Assembly (NCBI GenBank): GCA_012960535.1
Contig: DUBB01000050.1
Coordinates: forward strand, 82,610 to 146,609
From: Gammaproteobacteria bacterium
GTDB taxonomy: Bacteria > Pseudomonadota > Gammaproteobacteria > Pseudomonadales > Azotimanducaceae
Direction: 5' to 3'
DNA: 64,000 nucleotides
Shown here one piece after another: positions 37,052-49,039 of this stretch. Below the pieces are notes generated by a model that searched no databases, was not told the origin of the DNA, and worked only from the letters and a program-made list of their open reading frames with translations. A program made the translations under genes and the position numbers. The stretch's first letter is position 1; every line of letters begins with the position of its first letter.

Positions 37052-40000
37052 ATGACTTTGCCTTTCGTACACTTAAGAGTTCACTCCGAGTATTCTCTCG
37101 CGGATGGTATGGTCAGGATCAAAGAGTTGGTTGCTGAAACCCGCCAGCAGGGTATGCCAGCAGTCGCGATTTCCGATATCAGCAATCTGTTCGCACTGGT
37201 TAAGCTGTACCAGGCAGCCCTGGAAGGGGGCATTAAGCCGATTGTGGCCTGTGACGTCGTAGTTCAGGGTCTGGATAATAAAGACCCGCCGTCAACATTA
37301 GTTCTGATCGCCCAGACCTCAGTGGGTTACCAGGGACTTTCAAGGTTATTATCCAAAGCCTATACCCACGGCCAGGAATCAGGCAAACCAATCCTGAATC
37401 GGGATTGGATCAGACAGGAGTCCACTGACCTGATAGCGTTGTCCGCCGCATTGGATGGCGATATTGGAAAGGCCATTGCCATGGGCAATCTACAGGAAGC
37501 CGTCAGTCGGACAAACTACTGGCAACAGCTGTTTCCCGAGCGGTTTTATATTGAGTTACAGCGTACCGGTGCGCCAGGTGAGGCTGATTACGTGACGGCT
37601 GCTTTGGATGTGGCAAGAGAAACCGATTGTCCTGTGGTGGCCACCAATAACGTGCGATTTCTGCATAAAGTTCAGTTTGATGCGCATGAAGTGCGGGTCT
37701 GCATCCACCAGGGTAGAACAGCAGATGACCCGAGGCGTGAAAAACGCTACAGCGAAGAACAGTATTTAAAGTCTTCTGAAGAAATGGCTGAGTTATTCAG
37801 CGATATACCCGAGGCGATTGAGAATACTTATCGAATCGCTCAGCGTTGCAGCGTCATTCTGACCCTGGGCAAATCGTTCTTGCCTGAATATCCCGTTCCA
37901 GCAGGAAAAACGATGGAGACGTTTCTGGAAGATGTAGCCATGGAAGGGCTGGAAAATCGAATTTGTACCTTCCCGGTGGAAAAAAAGCCAGCTGACCAGG
38001 CATGGCGGAAGGCCTATATGGATCGACTCTCATTTGAACTTAGTGTCATCAACAACATGGGTTATCCGGGTTATTTCCTGATCGTAATGGAGTTTATTCA
38101 ATGGGCTAAGGATAACGATATACCGGTGGGACCAGGTCGGGGTTCTGGAGCAGGCTCATTGGTTGCTTATGCTCTGAATATTACGGATATCGACCCCTTG
38201 GAATACGACCTGCTATTCGAACGTTTTCTGAATCCTGAACGTGTATCGTTACCTGATTTTGATATCGATTTCTGTATGGATGGCAGGGACCGAGTGATCC
38301 AGCATGTAACAGAGCGTTATGGTTTTGAGTCAGTTTCACAGATTATTACCTTTGGTACCATGGCAGCAAAAGCCGTTGTCCGAGATGTTGCAAGAGTTCA
38401 GGGAAAACCTTATAGCCTTGCCGATAAATTATCTAAATTGATACCGTTTGAACCTGGCATGACGCTGGCTAAGGCGATGGAAGAAGAACCGCTGCTGGTT
38501 GAGTTTGTGGAACAGAGTAGTGAAGCCGCAGAAATTATGGAAATGGCTTATAAACTGGAGGGGTTGGCCCGAAATATAGGTCGACATGCCGGCGGTGTGG
38601 TTATAGCGCCCACGCTATTAACGGATTTCACACCCGTTTATAAAGATGAAGCCAGTGCCGCGCATATGACGCAGTACGATATGAATGACGTGGAGAAGGT
38701 TGGCCTGGTTAAATTTGATTTCCTTGGCCTTAGAACGCTGACTATTATTGATAAAGCGGTGAAATCGATTAACGCCAGAGCCGTGGTAGAGGGAGAGCCT
38801 CAGGTTGATATTGATAAGCTGGATCTTGAAGATGCCGCTATTTATGAGAATTTACGTGAAGCCCGGACGACAGCAGTATTTCAGCTTGAATCGAGGGGAA
38901 TGAAGGATTTGATGAAACGGGTTAAGCCGTCCAGGTTCGCGGATATAGTCGCCCTGGTTGCTTTATTCAGACCCGGGCCGTTACAACTTGCAGATGACTT
39001 CATTCGCCGAAAACACGGAATTGATGAAGTAGATTATCTGCACCCGAGCCTTAAAGACGTTCTGGTAGATACCTATGGTGTGATGCTTTATCAGGAACAG
39101 GTGATGCAGATAGCGCAGATATTAGCGGGTTATTCTTTAGCAGATGCAGATCTGCTGCGCAGGGCCATGGGCAAAAAGAAACCGGAAGAGATGGCTCAGC
39201 AGAGAGAGGTGTTCATTGCGGGAGCGATGAAGAATAGTGTCAGCGAAAAGCAGGCTGATTATATTTTTGGTTTGATGGAAAAATTCGCTGGCTATGGATT
39301 CAATAAACCGCACTCCGTCTGTTATGCATTGATTGCTTACCAGACTGCTTGGCTGAAGCATTATTATCCGGCAGATTTCATGGCAGCGGTGATGTCCGCA
39401 GATATGCAGAACACCGATAAGATTGTAACCAACGTAGAAGAATGTCGAGAAATGGGCTTGCAACTGGCGCCGCCGGATGTGAATAAGGGCGAGTTTCGGT
39501 TCACGCCGAAGCCTGATAATCGCATTGTTTACGGTCTGGGTGCGATAAAGGGACTGGGTGAAGGCGCCATAAATATAATTATTCAGGCTCGTCACAACGA
39601 TGGCCCGTTCAGTAATTTGTTCGAGTTCTGCAAGAGAGTGGATCCAAGAAGAATCAATAGAAGAGCACTAGACGCTTTAGTTGGATCGGGTTCGCTGGAT
39701 GAACTGGTATCGGAGCAGGGCGCCCAGCAGGGTAGCCCGGTAGACTATAAACGTGCCCTGCTTTATGCCAACCAGGAAGAAGCTGTAAAGATGGCTGAGC
39801 AGGATGCCAGGAATATCGAATCGGGAACCGACGACTTGTTTGGTAGTTTCAATCCTGTTGAGGGTCATGTTAGCCACCCGTCTCGACCGGTGGTAAAAGG
39901 CTTGTCTATGCAGGTAAGACTAGCCAAGGAAAAAGAAACCCTGGGTCTGTATCTGACGGGTCATCCGATTGACGTCTATCGGCCAGAATTAAAGCATCTA

Positions 40001-40564
40001 GCTGGCTGCAGGATCAGTGAGCTGAGAGCCAGTCAGTCCGAACAAACGGTTGCTGGCTGGGTAGTGGGCGTGCGCAGCATGAAAAGCCAGCGGGGTGTCA
40101 TTGTGTTTGCCACCCTGGATGACCGCAGTGGCAGGCTCGATGTTTCTGTTTTTTCGGACCTGCTTGAACAAAACAGAGATAAAATCCGCAAGGATTCATT
40201 GTTGGTTGTGCGTGGCATTGTCAGTGTTGATGAATACTCCGGTGGCCTGCGGATGAGGTCAAGTGAAATCTGTGATCTAGTGGAAGCGCGCGGGAAATAT
40301 GCGAAAAGTCTGAAAGTTCGGATAAATTCTAATGTTCCGGAAGCTTGCCTGAGTGGTGACCTTGCTAAGGTGCTGACGCCATACAAAGAGCAGCCGGGCA
40401 ATGGCTGTCCTGTCGTGATCCATTACACCAGCGCCAATGCCTGTGCGGAAATAGTGCTGGGTGATGAATGGCGAGTGAATCCAAATGATGATCTCCTTGA
40501 ATTGCTAAGGGATAAATTCGGTAGTGATGAAGTGAGTATCGACTATACCGGACTGAGCAGTTAG
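37052..40564 (+). CDS. dnaE: DNA polymerase III alpha subunit
   Basis: Catalytic subunit of the replicative polymerase. In order: PHP domain (FVHLRVHSEYSLADGM at the start), the polymerase palm with PDFDIDFCMDGRDRVI (two catalytic aspartates), GLARNIGRHAGGVVIAP, the beta-clamp and OB-fold regions (AGWVVGVRSMKSQRG, then VFATLDDRSGRLDV). 1170 residues, close to the E. coli length. ATG at 37052 has no clear ribosome site but matches the family N-terminus. tilS follows after 5 bases; accA, the usual next gene, is absent. Confidence 0.97.
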   Translation: MTLPFVHLRVHSEYSLADGMVRIKELVAETRQQGMPAVAISDISNLFALVKLYQAALEGGIKPIVACDVVVQGLDNKDPPSTLVLIAQTSVGYQGLSRLLSKAYTHGQESGKPILNRDWIRQESTDLIALSAALDGDIGKAIAMGNLQEAVSRTNYWQQLFPERFYIELQRTGAPGEADYVTAALDVARETDCPVVATNNVRFLHKVQFDAHEVRVCIHQGRTADDPRREKRYSEEQYLKSSEEMAELFSDIPEAIENTYRIAQRCSVILTLGKSFLPEYPVPAGKTMETFLEDVAMEGLENRICTFPVEKKPADQAWRKAYMDRLSFELSVINNMGYPGYFLIVMEFIQWAKDNDIPVGPGRGSGAGSLVAYALNITDIDPLEYDLLFERFLNPERVSLPDFDIDFCMDGRDRVIQHVTERYGFESVSQIITFGTMAAKAVVRDVARVQGKPYSLADKLSKLIPFEPGMTLAKAMEEEPLLVEFVEQSSEAAEIMEMAYKLEGLARNIGRHAGGVVIAPTLLTDFTPVYKDEASAAHMTQYDMNDVEKVGLVKFDFLGLRTLTIIDKAVKSINARAVVEGEPQVDIDKLDLEDAAIYENLREARTTAVFQLESRGMKDLMKRVKPSRFADIVALVALFRPGPLQLADDFIRRKHGIDEVDYLHPSLKDVLVDTYGVMLYQEQVMQIAQILAGYSLADADLLRRAMGKKKPEEMAQQREVFIAGAMKNSVSEKQADYIFGLMEKFAGYGFNKPHSVCYALIAYQTAWLKHYYPADFMAAVMSADMQNTDKIVTNVEECREMGLQLAPPDVNKGEFRFTPKPDNRIVYGLGAIKGLGEGAINIIIQARHNDGPFSNLFEFCKRVDPRRINRRALDALVGSGSLDELVSEQGAQQGSPVDYKRALLYANQEEAVKMAEQDARNIESGTDDLFGSFNPVEGHVSHPSRPVVKGLSMQVRLAKEKETLGLYLTGHPIDVYRPELKHLAGCRISELRASQSEQTVAGWVVGVRSMKSQRGVIVFATLDDRSGRLDVSVFSDLLEQNRDKIRKDSLLVVRGIVSVDEYSGGLRMRSSEICDLVEARGKYAKSLKVRINSNVPEACLSGDLAKVLTPYKEQPGNGCPVVIHYTSANACAEIVLGDEWRVNPNDDLLELLRDKFGSDEVSIDYTGLSS

Positions 40565-40569
40565 CGAAA

Positions 40570-41886
40570 GTGGCTAATCTGGAATTGGATCAAGAAGCCT
40601 CTGCCATGTTGTTTTCGGCGGATATTAAACGTTGGGTTGTTGGGTTTAGCGGTGGTATGGATTCGACGGTGCTGCTCCATCTGTTGGTGAATCAAACTGA
40701 TCGACCGGAGATGCTGGCCCTGTACATAGATCATGGTTTACAGGCGGAATCTGAAACCTGGGCATTGCACTGTGCTGATATCTGCCAACAGTTTCAAATT
40801 CCCTTCGCCACAATTGCTGTGACTGTTGCGGCCTCGGGCAGCAGTGAAACGAATGCCCGAGAAAGTCGATATCAGGCCTTCGAGAATGTCTTGAATCGGC
40901 ATGACCTGCTGGTTCTTGGTCATCATCTAGATGATCAGCTGGAAACCACCTTCCTGAATTTGCTGAGAGGCAGTGAAGCTCCGGGCTTAACGGGCATTCC
41001 ACGATCGCGCAGGCTGGGAGATTCAACGGTTTGTCGACCCTTACTGGGGACTGCAAGAGCTACCATTAAAAGCTATGCCCTGGAGCAGAATCTTTCCTGG
41101 ATTGAGGATCCCAGTAACGCGGTTGATCTGGCCGACCGGAACTTCCTTCGTAACAGGGTCCTGCCACTATTGGCCTCCCGGTTTCCTGATATAAGCTCAA
41201 AAGTGTTAACAGGCCTACACCGAGATGAGCAGGCTCGTCAATTACTCCATCAGATGGCTCACCAGGATCTTCAGAGTCTTCAGGATGACCGGTCAGGAAT
41301 TTCCCTACAGGCATTAAAGACGTTGGGTGAAGCCCGGGCGATGAATCTGCTGCGCAGTCAATTATCTGATAAAGGGGTGGCCTTACCTTCGGGAAAGCAT
41401 CTTAGGCAGGGCCTGGCAGACATGCAGAGCGCAGAACCTGATAAGTCTCCCCTGATTAATCTCAAAGGTTACCAGTATCGCCGGTTTAAGGGGCGGATTT
41501 ACCTGCTTAAGACAGTGGCCATAGTTGATTGGCAACCCTTTGAATGGCCGAAAGATGCTCAGACTTTGGATATAGAGGGCATACGGATAACCAGAGACAA
41601 GGTGGACACGGGTGGCCTGCCAATGCACCTGGGTACGCCGCAGTTACGATTGAAACAAGCCGGAGAGGTCATTTTAGGCGACCAACACAGGAAAATTAAT
41701 GACATTTTAAGAGAAGCATCGGTGCCCTCCTGGATTCGCAGTCGTTTGCCTGTTCTGGTCAGTAAAGATCAGCTGATTGCTATCCCTGCTATTCCTGATT
41801 GGTCATTCGATCAGCAGATTGCAACGCCCTACGCAGCCGATAAGTCATCTCCGGGCTGGCGTTTCAACGTTTTTTTTCAGGCATAG
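40570..41886 (+). CDS. tilS: tRNA(Ile)-lysidine synthase
   Basis: Converts C34 of tRNA-Ile(CAU) to lysidine, so that AUA is read as Ile. The PP-loop ATP site is VVGFSGGMDSTVLLHLL (SGGMDS at 27-32), followed by LYIDHGLQAESETW and LVLGHHLDDQLETTFLNLLRG. The C-terminal domain (about 340-435) is the TilS C-terminal fold. 438 residues, normal. The start is GTG at 40570, 5 bases after dnaE, so the two are co-transcribed. Confidence 0.95.
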   Translation: MANLELDQEASAMLFSADIKRWVVGFSGGMDSTVLLHLLVNQTDRPEMLALYIDHGLQAESETWALHCADICQQFQIPFATIAVTVAASGSSETNARESRYQAFENVLNRHDLLVLGHHLDDQLETTFLNLLRGSEAPGLTGIPRSRRLGDSTVCRPLLGTARATIKSYALEQNLSWIEDPSNAVDLADRNFLRNRVLPLLASRFPDISSKVLTGLHRDEQARQLLHQMAHQDLQSLQDDRSGISLQALKTLGEARAMNLLRSQLSDKGVALPSGKHLRQGLADMQSAEPDKSPLINLKGYQYRRFKGRIYLLKTVAIVDWQPFEWPKDAQTLDIEGIRITRDKVDTGGLPMHLGTPQLRLKQAGEVILGDQHRKINDILREASVPSWIRSRLPVLVSKDQLIAIPAIPDWSFDQQIATPYAADKSSPGWRFNVFFQA

Positions 41887-41976
41887 GGCGCTCTCTTTGT
41901 TGTTAATTTCATTGAGCGCAAAGCCGATGAGTGTTAACCTTTAAAGCCATCTCGGGTGAAGCCTTTTCATCCTTAA

Positions 41977-43620
<1,644 letters not shown>

Positions 43621-43746
43621 ATTGAAATGTCGGAATTGAGATAAATTGGGCCTATCATTCGTTACTAAATAGAGAAACCGTTAACCACTCCGAGAACAGT
43701 GAGAAATATAGATTGATCGAAAAACAGGGATCAATGAACGTGGCCT

Positions 43747-43788
43747 GTTAAAGATAGCCACAGGTAAGTTAAAGGTAGTCACTGGTAA
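43747..43788. repeat. Tandem 21-base duplication upstream of kdsA
   Basis: Two adjacent units, GTTAAAGATAGCCACAGGTAA (43747-43767, split: GTTAAAGATAG then CCACAGGTAA) and a second unit at 43768-43788 differing at three positions. They lie 48 bases before the kdsA start in the 215-base pyrG-kdsA gap. No other structure was seen in the gap. Confidence 0.8.
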
Positions 43789-43835
43789 GAGAATGCTAGC
43801 AGTAATCATGCATTTATTTTTTTGGTAATAATATT

Positions 43836-44645
43836 ATGAATCTTTGTGGTTTTGAGGTTACCGAGCGTTCACCCGTGTTCTTAATTGCTGGACCGTGTGT
43901 CATAGAGTCTGAGCAGTTAACGTTGGATATCGCTGGGCAGCTTCGTGATATGTGCCAGAATCTCGGCATCTTTTTTATTTTTAAGGCGTCATTTGATAAG
44001 GCTAATCGCTCTTCGGTGGAAAGTTATCGGGGGCCAGGCATTGAACAGGGATTAAAAGTACTTGGGTTGGTCAGAACCCAGATCGGAGTCCCAGTATTGA
44101 CCGATGTTCATGAAGATACGCCGCTCGATGAAGTTGCAGATGTTGTCTCTGTGCTGCAGACTCCGGCGTTTCTGTGCCGGCAGACCAATTACATTCAGAA
44201 AGTAGCCGCTATGGGATTACCCGTTAATATAAAAAAAGGCCAGTTCCTGGCGCCTTGGGATATGCAGCATGTGGTTGGTAAAGCAAAAGCCACAGGGAAC
44301 GAGCAGATAATGGTTTGCGAGCGCGGCGCGAGTTTTGGTTACAACAATCTTGTTTCAGATATGCGCTCCCTGCCTGTTCTCAGGGAGACCGGTTGTCCCG
44401 TTGTATTCGATGCCACCCACAGTGTGCAGTTGCCCGGAGGGCAGGGTGCTTCGTCAGGGGGGCAAAGAGAAATGGTCCCGGTATTGGCCCGGGCGGCGAC
44501 CGCAGTGGGGGTTCATGGACTATTCATGGAAACCCACCCGGATCCTGAAAAGGCATTGAGCGATGGCCCAAATTCATGGCCTTTAGGTCAGTTGCATTCA
44601 CTATTGGAAACTTTACTGGAATTGGATGCCATTGTTAAGAAATAG
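43836..44645 (+). CDS. kdsA: 3-deoxy-8-phosphooctulonate synthase KdsA
   Basis: Condenses phosphoenolpyruvate and arabinose 5-phosphate to KDO 8-phosphate for the LPS inner core. [16 protein letters not shown] opens the TIM barrel. [64 protein letters not shown] and [18 protein letters not shown] are all conserved. The 269-residue length is normal. It lies between pyrG and eno as in Pseudomonas. Confidence 0.97.
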   Translation: MNLCGFEVTERSPVFLIAGPCVIESEQLTLDIAGQLRDMCQNLGIFFIFKASFDKANRSSVESYRGPGIEQGLKVLGLVRTQIGVPVLTDVHEDTPLDEVADVVSVLQTPAFLCRQTNYIQKVAAMGLPVNIKKGQFLAPWDMQHVVGKAKATGNEQIMVCERGASFGYNNLVSDMRSLPVLRETGCPVVFDATHSVQLPGGQGASSGGQREMVPVLARAATAVGVHGLFMETHPDPEKALSDGPNSWPLGQLHSLLETLLELDAIVKK

Positions 44646-44688
44646 GATCTGTCAGGGTGCTTGACTGGTTGTTGTCTGTCACGGATAA

Positions 44689-45990
<1,302 letters not shown>

Positions 45991-46017
45991 GAACTGAGAA
46001 CTGGATGGAGTACGACT

Positions 46018-46296
46018 GTGGCGTCTAAACTCATTATAGCGATTCTGGTGGTGTTGACTGTTTACCTGCAGGCTCGATTCTGGATCGGAGAAGGCAGTTT
46101 TGCTCATGTTGATGCCCTGACGCATCAACTGGACAAGAAACTGGCAGAAAATGAACAGAAAAAATTTCGCAATAGGGTTCTTAAAGCTGAGATTATCGAT
46201 CTTCGAGAGGGCTTAGATGCAGTGGAAGAACGCGCCAGAACCGAATTTGGACTTATCAAAGAGGATGAGACGTTCATTTTATTGGTTAACGATTGA
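46018..46296 (+). CDS. ftsB: Cell division protein FtsB
   Basis: Small bitopic protein that joins FtsQ and FtsL in the divisome. One N-terminal helix (about 4-18) is followed by a coiled coil (LTHQLDKKLAENEQKKFRNR) and a short periplasmic end including ARTEFGLIKEDETFILL. 92 residues, normal. The start is GTG at 46018. The order eno-ftsB-ispD matches other gammaproteobacteria. Confidence 0.92.
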   Translation: MASKLIIAILVVLTVYLQARFWIGEGSFAHVDALTHQLDKKLAENEQKKFRNRVLKAEIIDLREGLDAVEERARTEFGLIKEDETFILLVND

Positions 46297-46313
46297 ATGC
46301 AGGCGAGGCCAGT

Positions 46314-46991
46314 ATGTCTCTTCTTGACCAGTTCACCTGTATTATCCCTGCTGCAGGCCTGGGCCTCAGGATGGGGGCCGAGGTGCCCAAGCAGTATCTC
46401 TCTGTCGGCGGGAAGGCAATTCTGCAATTGACTCTAGACAATCTGGCTGCCCATCAACCCAGAGAAATCATCGTTGCCCTGAATGCTGCGGATAGGTATT
46501 TTTCTGAGCTGACTTTTGATTATCCTTTACGAACGGTAATGGGCGGTAAACAACGGTCTCAATCAGTGCTGAGTGCGCTGCAGACGGTGAACGCTGGCGA
46601 AGATTCCTTTGTGTTGGTCCATGATGGAGTGAGACCTTGTTTACGTGTAGAAGATATTCAGGCGCTGATTGCGGCTGTGGATGGACACCCGGTAGGGGGT
46701 TGCCTTGGCGTACCCATAAAAGAAACGGTTAAGCAAGCGAAGGATGAGCATATAGTGGGTACGCTAGATCGGTCACAGCTTTGGCTTGCCCAAACACCAC
46801 AGATATTTCGGTTTGGTATGCTCAGGCAGGCACTAACCCAGTTTCCTGATGCCACTGATGAGGCATCGGCCATCGAAATGCTGGGTTTTCAACCTAAATT
46901 GGTCCAGGGCCATTCGGATAATATTAAAATCACCACATCTGAAGATCTGGTTATGGCGCAGGCTATTCTTAAGAGCCGGAGAACACCATGA
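46314..46991 (+). CDS. ispD: 2-C-methyl-D-erythritol 4-phosphate cytidylyltransferase IspD
   Basis: Third step of the MEP isoprenoid pathway. The nucleotide-binding start IIPAAGLGLRMGAEVPKQYL, VLVHDGVRPCL, VPIKETVKQAKDEHIVGTLDRSQLW and QTPQIFRFGML are typical. The frame opens with TTG at 46293, overlapping ftsB; ATG at 46314 with GGCGAGG upstream is preferred and gives 225 residues. It overlaps ispF by 4 bases. Confidence 0.96.
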   Translation: MSLLDQFTCIIPAAGLGLRMGAEVPKQYLSVGGKAILQLTLDNLAAHQPREIIVALNAADRYFSELTFDYPLRTVMGGKQRSQSVLSALQTVNAGEDSFVLVHDGVRPCLRVEDIQALIAAVDGHPVGGCLGVPIKETVKQAKDEHIVGTLDRSQLWLAQTPQIFRFGMLRQALTQFPDATDEASAIEMLGFQPKLVQGHSDNIKITTSEDLVMAQAILKSRRTP

Positions 46992-47473
46992 AGGTGGGTC
47001 AGGGTTTCGACGTTCACGCGCTCGACGTGCCGGGTTCGGCCTCGGTTATCCGGCTCGGTGGTACGGATATTCCGTTTGACCGGGCGCTTATCGCTCATTC
47101 TGACGGCGATGTATTGATTCATGCTCTGTGTGACGCCATATTAGGCGCATTGGCTCTGGGAGATATAGGCAGTCGCTATCCAGATACCGACGCTTCTCTT
47201 GCAGGTATCGATTCCAGAAAATTACTGGTGGACATTGCCGGCAGGGCTCGCGCCCTGGGTTATACCGTCTCGAACGCGGATATGACGGTAATTGCTGAAC
47301 AACCTAAGCTGGCTGCATTTATTGATCAAATGAGATTGGTGTTGGCGACCGACCTGGGTGTTGACGCTTCTTGTGTCAGTGTTAAGGCAACAACAACCGA
47401 ACAGCTGGGTTTTACTGGACGCGGCGAAGGCATCGCCGCTCAGGCGGTCGTTCTGCTCAGGTCAGAATCTTGA
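46988..47473 (+). CDS. ispF: 2-C-methyl-D-erythritol 2,4-cyclodiphosphate synthase IspF
   Basis: Cyclises CDP-methylerythritol 2-phosphate in the MEP pathway. The zinc site is Asp8 and His10 in GQGFDVHAL and the histidine in IAHSDGDVLIHALCDAILG; the loop GSRYPDTDASLAG and the end KATTTEQLGFTGRGEGIAAQ are conserved. 161 residues. It is translated with ispD (ATGA overlap) and with truD (TTG inside its end). Confidence 0.97.
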   Translation: MKVGQGFDVHALDVPGSASVIRLGGTDIPFDRALIAHSDGDVLIHALCDAILGALALGDIGSRYPDTDASLAGIDSRKLLVDIAGRARALGYTVSNADMTVIAEQPKLAAFIDQMRLVLATDLGVDASCVSVKATTTEQLGFTGRGEGIAAQAVVLLRSES

Positions 47474-48384
47474 GTTTTTCGCTGCAGTTTGGTTACGCCC
47501 ATGATCTGCCCAGCGTGGTTGCACGGGTTAAGAGTCAGCCTTCAGATTTCATGGTTGTAGAGCAGTCCATTGCAGCCACATCGCATGGAGAACACGTTTA
47601 TCTGAGACTCAGAAAAACCAATATGAATACCGCCTGGCTGGCAAAATGTATAGCAGAAACGGCTAATGTGACGGTTAAGGATGTTGGTTATGCTGGCCGG
47701 AAGGATCGTTTTGCCATTACCGAACAAGCTTTTAGCTGTTACCTGCCGGGCAAACAGGTGAATCAATGGGATCGATTGGAGGATGACCAGGTTAAGATTC
47801 TTGCTGTTGACCGAACCTCTCGTAAAATTCGAAAAGGTGACTTGTATGGAAATCAATTTGTTATCAGATTGCGCGATGTTAGTGATGACCTGACGAGGAA
47901 ACTGGAAACAGTAAAGTCTCAGGGTGTGCCTAATTATTTTGGCGAACAGCGCTTCGGGCGGAACATGAATAATCTGAGGCAGGCTGAATTGTTAATGAGC
48001 GGTAAACGACGGCATTGCCAGCAACGTGATCTGATGCTCTCTGCAGCTCGGTCGTATCTTTTTAATGTGAATTTGTCCAGGCAGATAACAGAGCAAGGCT
48101 GGCGATCCATAGGCGATGACCAGCAGGGCGTCCTGTTTGGACTTTCCAGGGATCCGCAGACAGGTGAGTTGGATTTACCTGAATATTGCGCGCACTGGGT
48201 TGCCGGCTTGAGGGGCTTTCGCATCAGGTCTGGCTTGAGAAACTATAAGCTGGTGCCGCGAGAAATGAGCTGGGACTCTCTCGGACGAGATTGGCAAATC
48301 AGGTTTGTTCTGCCACCAGGTGCTTATGCAACCAGTGTCTTAAGGGAACTGGTACACGACGGGGAGCCGGGCAGTGGCTGCTAA
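47470..48384 (+). CDS. truD: tRNA pseudouridine(13) synthase TruD, short form
   Basis: Makes pseudouridine 13 in tRNA-Glu. The catalytic Asp79 is in VGYAGRKDRFAITEQ. FVIRLRDVSDDL, GVPNYFGEQRFGRNMNNL, LSAARSYLFNVNLS and the closing FVLPPGAYATSVLRELV match the family. At 304 residues it is about 45 shorter than E. coli TruD; the missing part lies in the insertion domain (after residue 200), while the catalytic domain is complete. The start is TTG at 47470, overlapping ispF, and the end overlaps pcm by 11 bases. Confidence 0.93.
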   Translation: MSFSLQFGYAHDLPSVVARVKSQPSDFMVVEQSIAATSHGEHVYLRLRKTNMNTAWLAKCIAETANVTVKDVGYAGRKDRFAITEQAFSCYLPGKQVNQWDRLEDDQVKILAVDRTSRKIRKGDLYGNQFVIRLRDVSDDLTRKLETVKSQGVPNYFGEQRFGRNMNNLRQAELLMSGKRRHCQQRDLMLSAARSYLFNVNLSRQITEQGWRSIGDDQQGVLFGLSRDPQTGELDLPEYCAHWVAGLRGFRIRSGLRNYKLVPREMSWDSLGRDWQIRFVLPPGAYATSVLRELVHDGEPGSGC

Positions 48385-49039
48385 AATAGATCTGTCCGGG
48401 GTTGGAATGACATCCCAGCGGACGCGTAATCGACTGACCGACAGATTAAGAGACCAAGGTATCAGCAATGAGGGCATACTCGACGTGATGGCCTCGACGC
48501 CCAGGCATCTATTTGTAGACGAGGCGCTTGCGCACCGGGCATACGAAGATACAGCACTGCCCATTGGTTACAGCCAGACCCTGTCACAGCCTTATATTGT
48601 CGCCAGAATGACTCAGGCAATCCTGTCTTTGGGTCGACCGAAGAACGTATTGGAGATCGGTACAGGCTCAGGCTATCAGACGGTAATTCTGGCTCAGTTG
48701 ATTGACGAGGTCTCGACCGTAGAAAGAATATCCGGCTTATTGGAAAAAGCAATCAGCAGGTTCAGATTGCTGGGTTTGAGCCAGATCCGCTATAAATATG
48801 ATGATGGTCAGTTAGGATGGCCGGAAAAACAGCCTTTTGATGCCATCATGGTCACGGCATCACCGCGAGTGATTCCGCAGGAACTGGTTGCTCAGCTCAG
48901 TCCCGGGGGTTGTATGGTGGTACCTGTAGGCACCCCGGGAAACCAGGAATTGACGCTGATACAGCGTGAAGAAAACGGATTCAGGACGGAGGTATTGGAG
49001 AAGGTGCGCTTTGTCCCTCTCCTGGGAGGTAAGCGTTGA
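48374..49039 (+). CDS. pcm: Protein-L-isoaspartate O-methyltransferase
   Basis: Repairs isoaspartyl residues using S-adenosylmethionine. Visible are PRHLFVDEALAHRAYEDTAL, IGYSQTLSQPYIVARMTQ, the SAM loop VLEIGTGSGYQTVILAQL, DDGQLGWPEKQPFDAIMVTA and LSPGGCMVVPVGTPG. 221 residues. The start is GTG at 48374 inside truD. surE, normally between truD and pcm, is absent. It overlaps the next gene by 4 bases. Confidence 0.95.
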   Translation: MAAKIDLSGVGMTSQRTRNRLTDRLRDQGISNEGILDVMASTPRHLFVDEALAHRAYEDTALPIGYSQTLSQPYIVARMTQAILSLGRPKNVLEIGTGSGYQTVILAQLIDEVSTVERISGLLEKAISRFRLLGLSQIRYKYDDGQLGWPEKQPFDAIMVTASPRVIPQELVAQLSPGGCMVVPVGTPGNQELTLIQREENGFRTEVLEKVRFVPLLGGKR

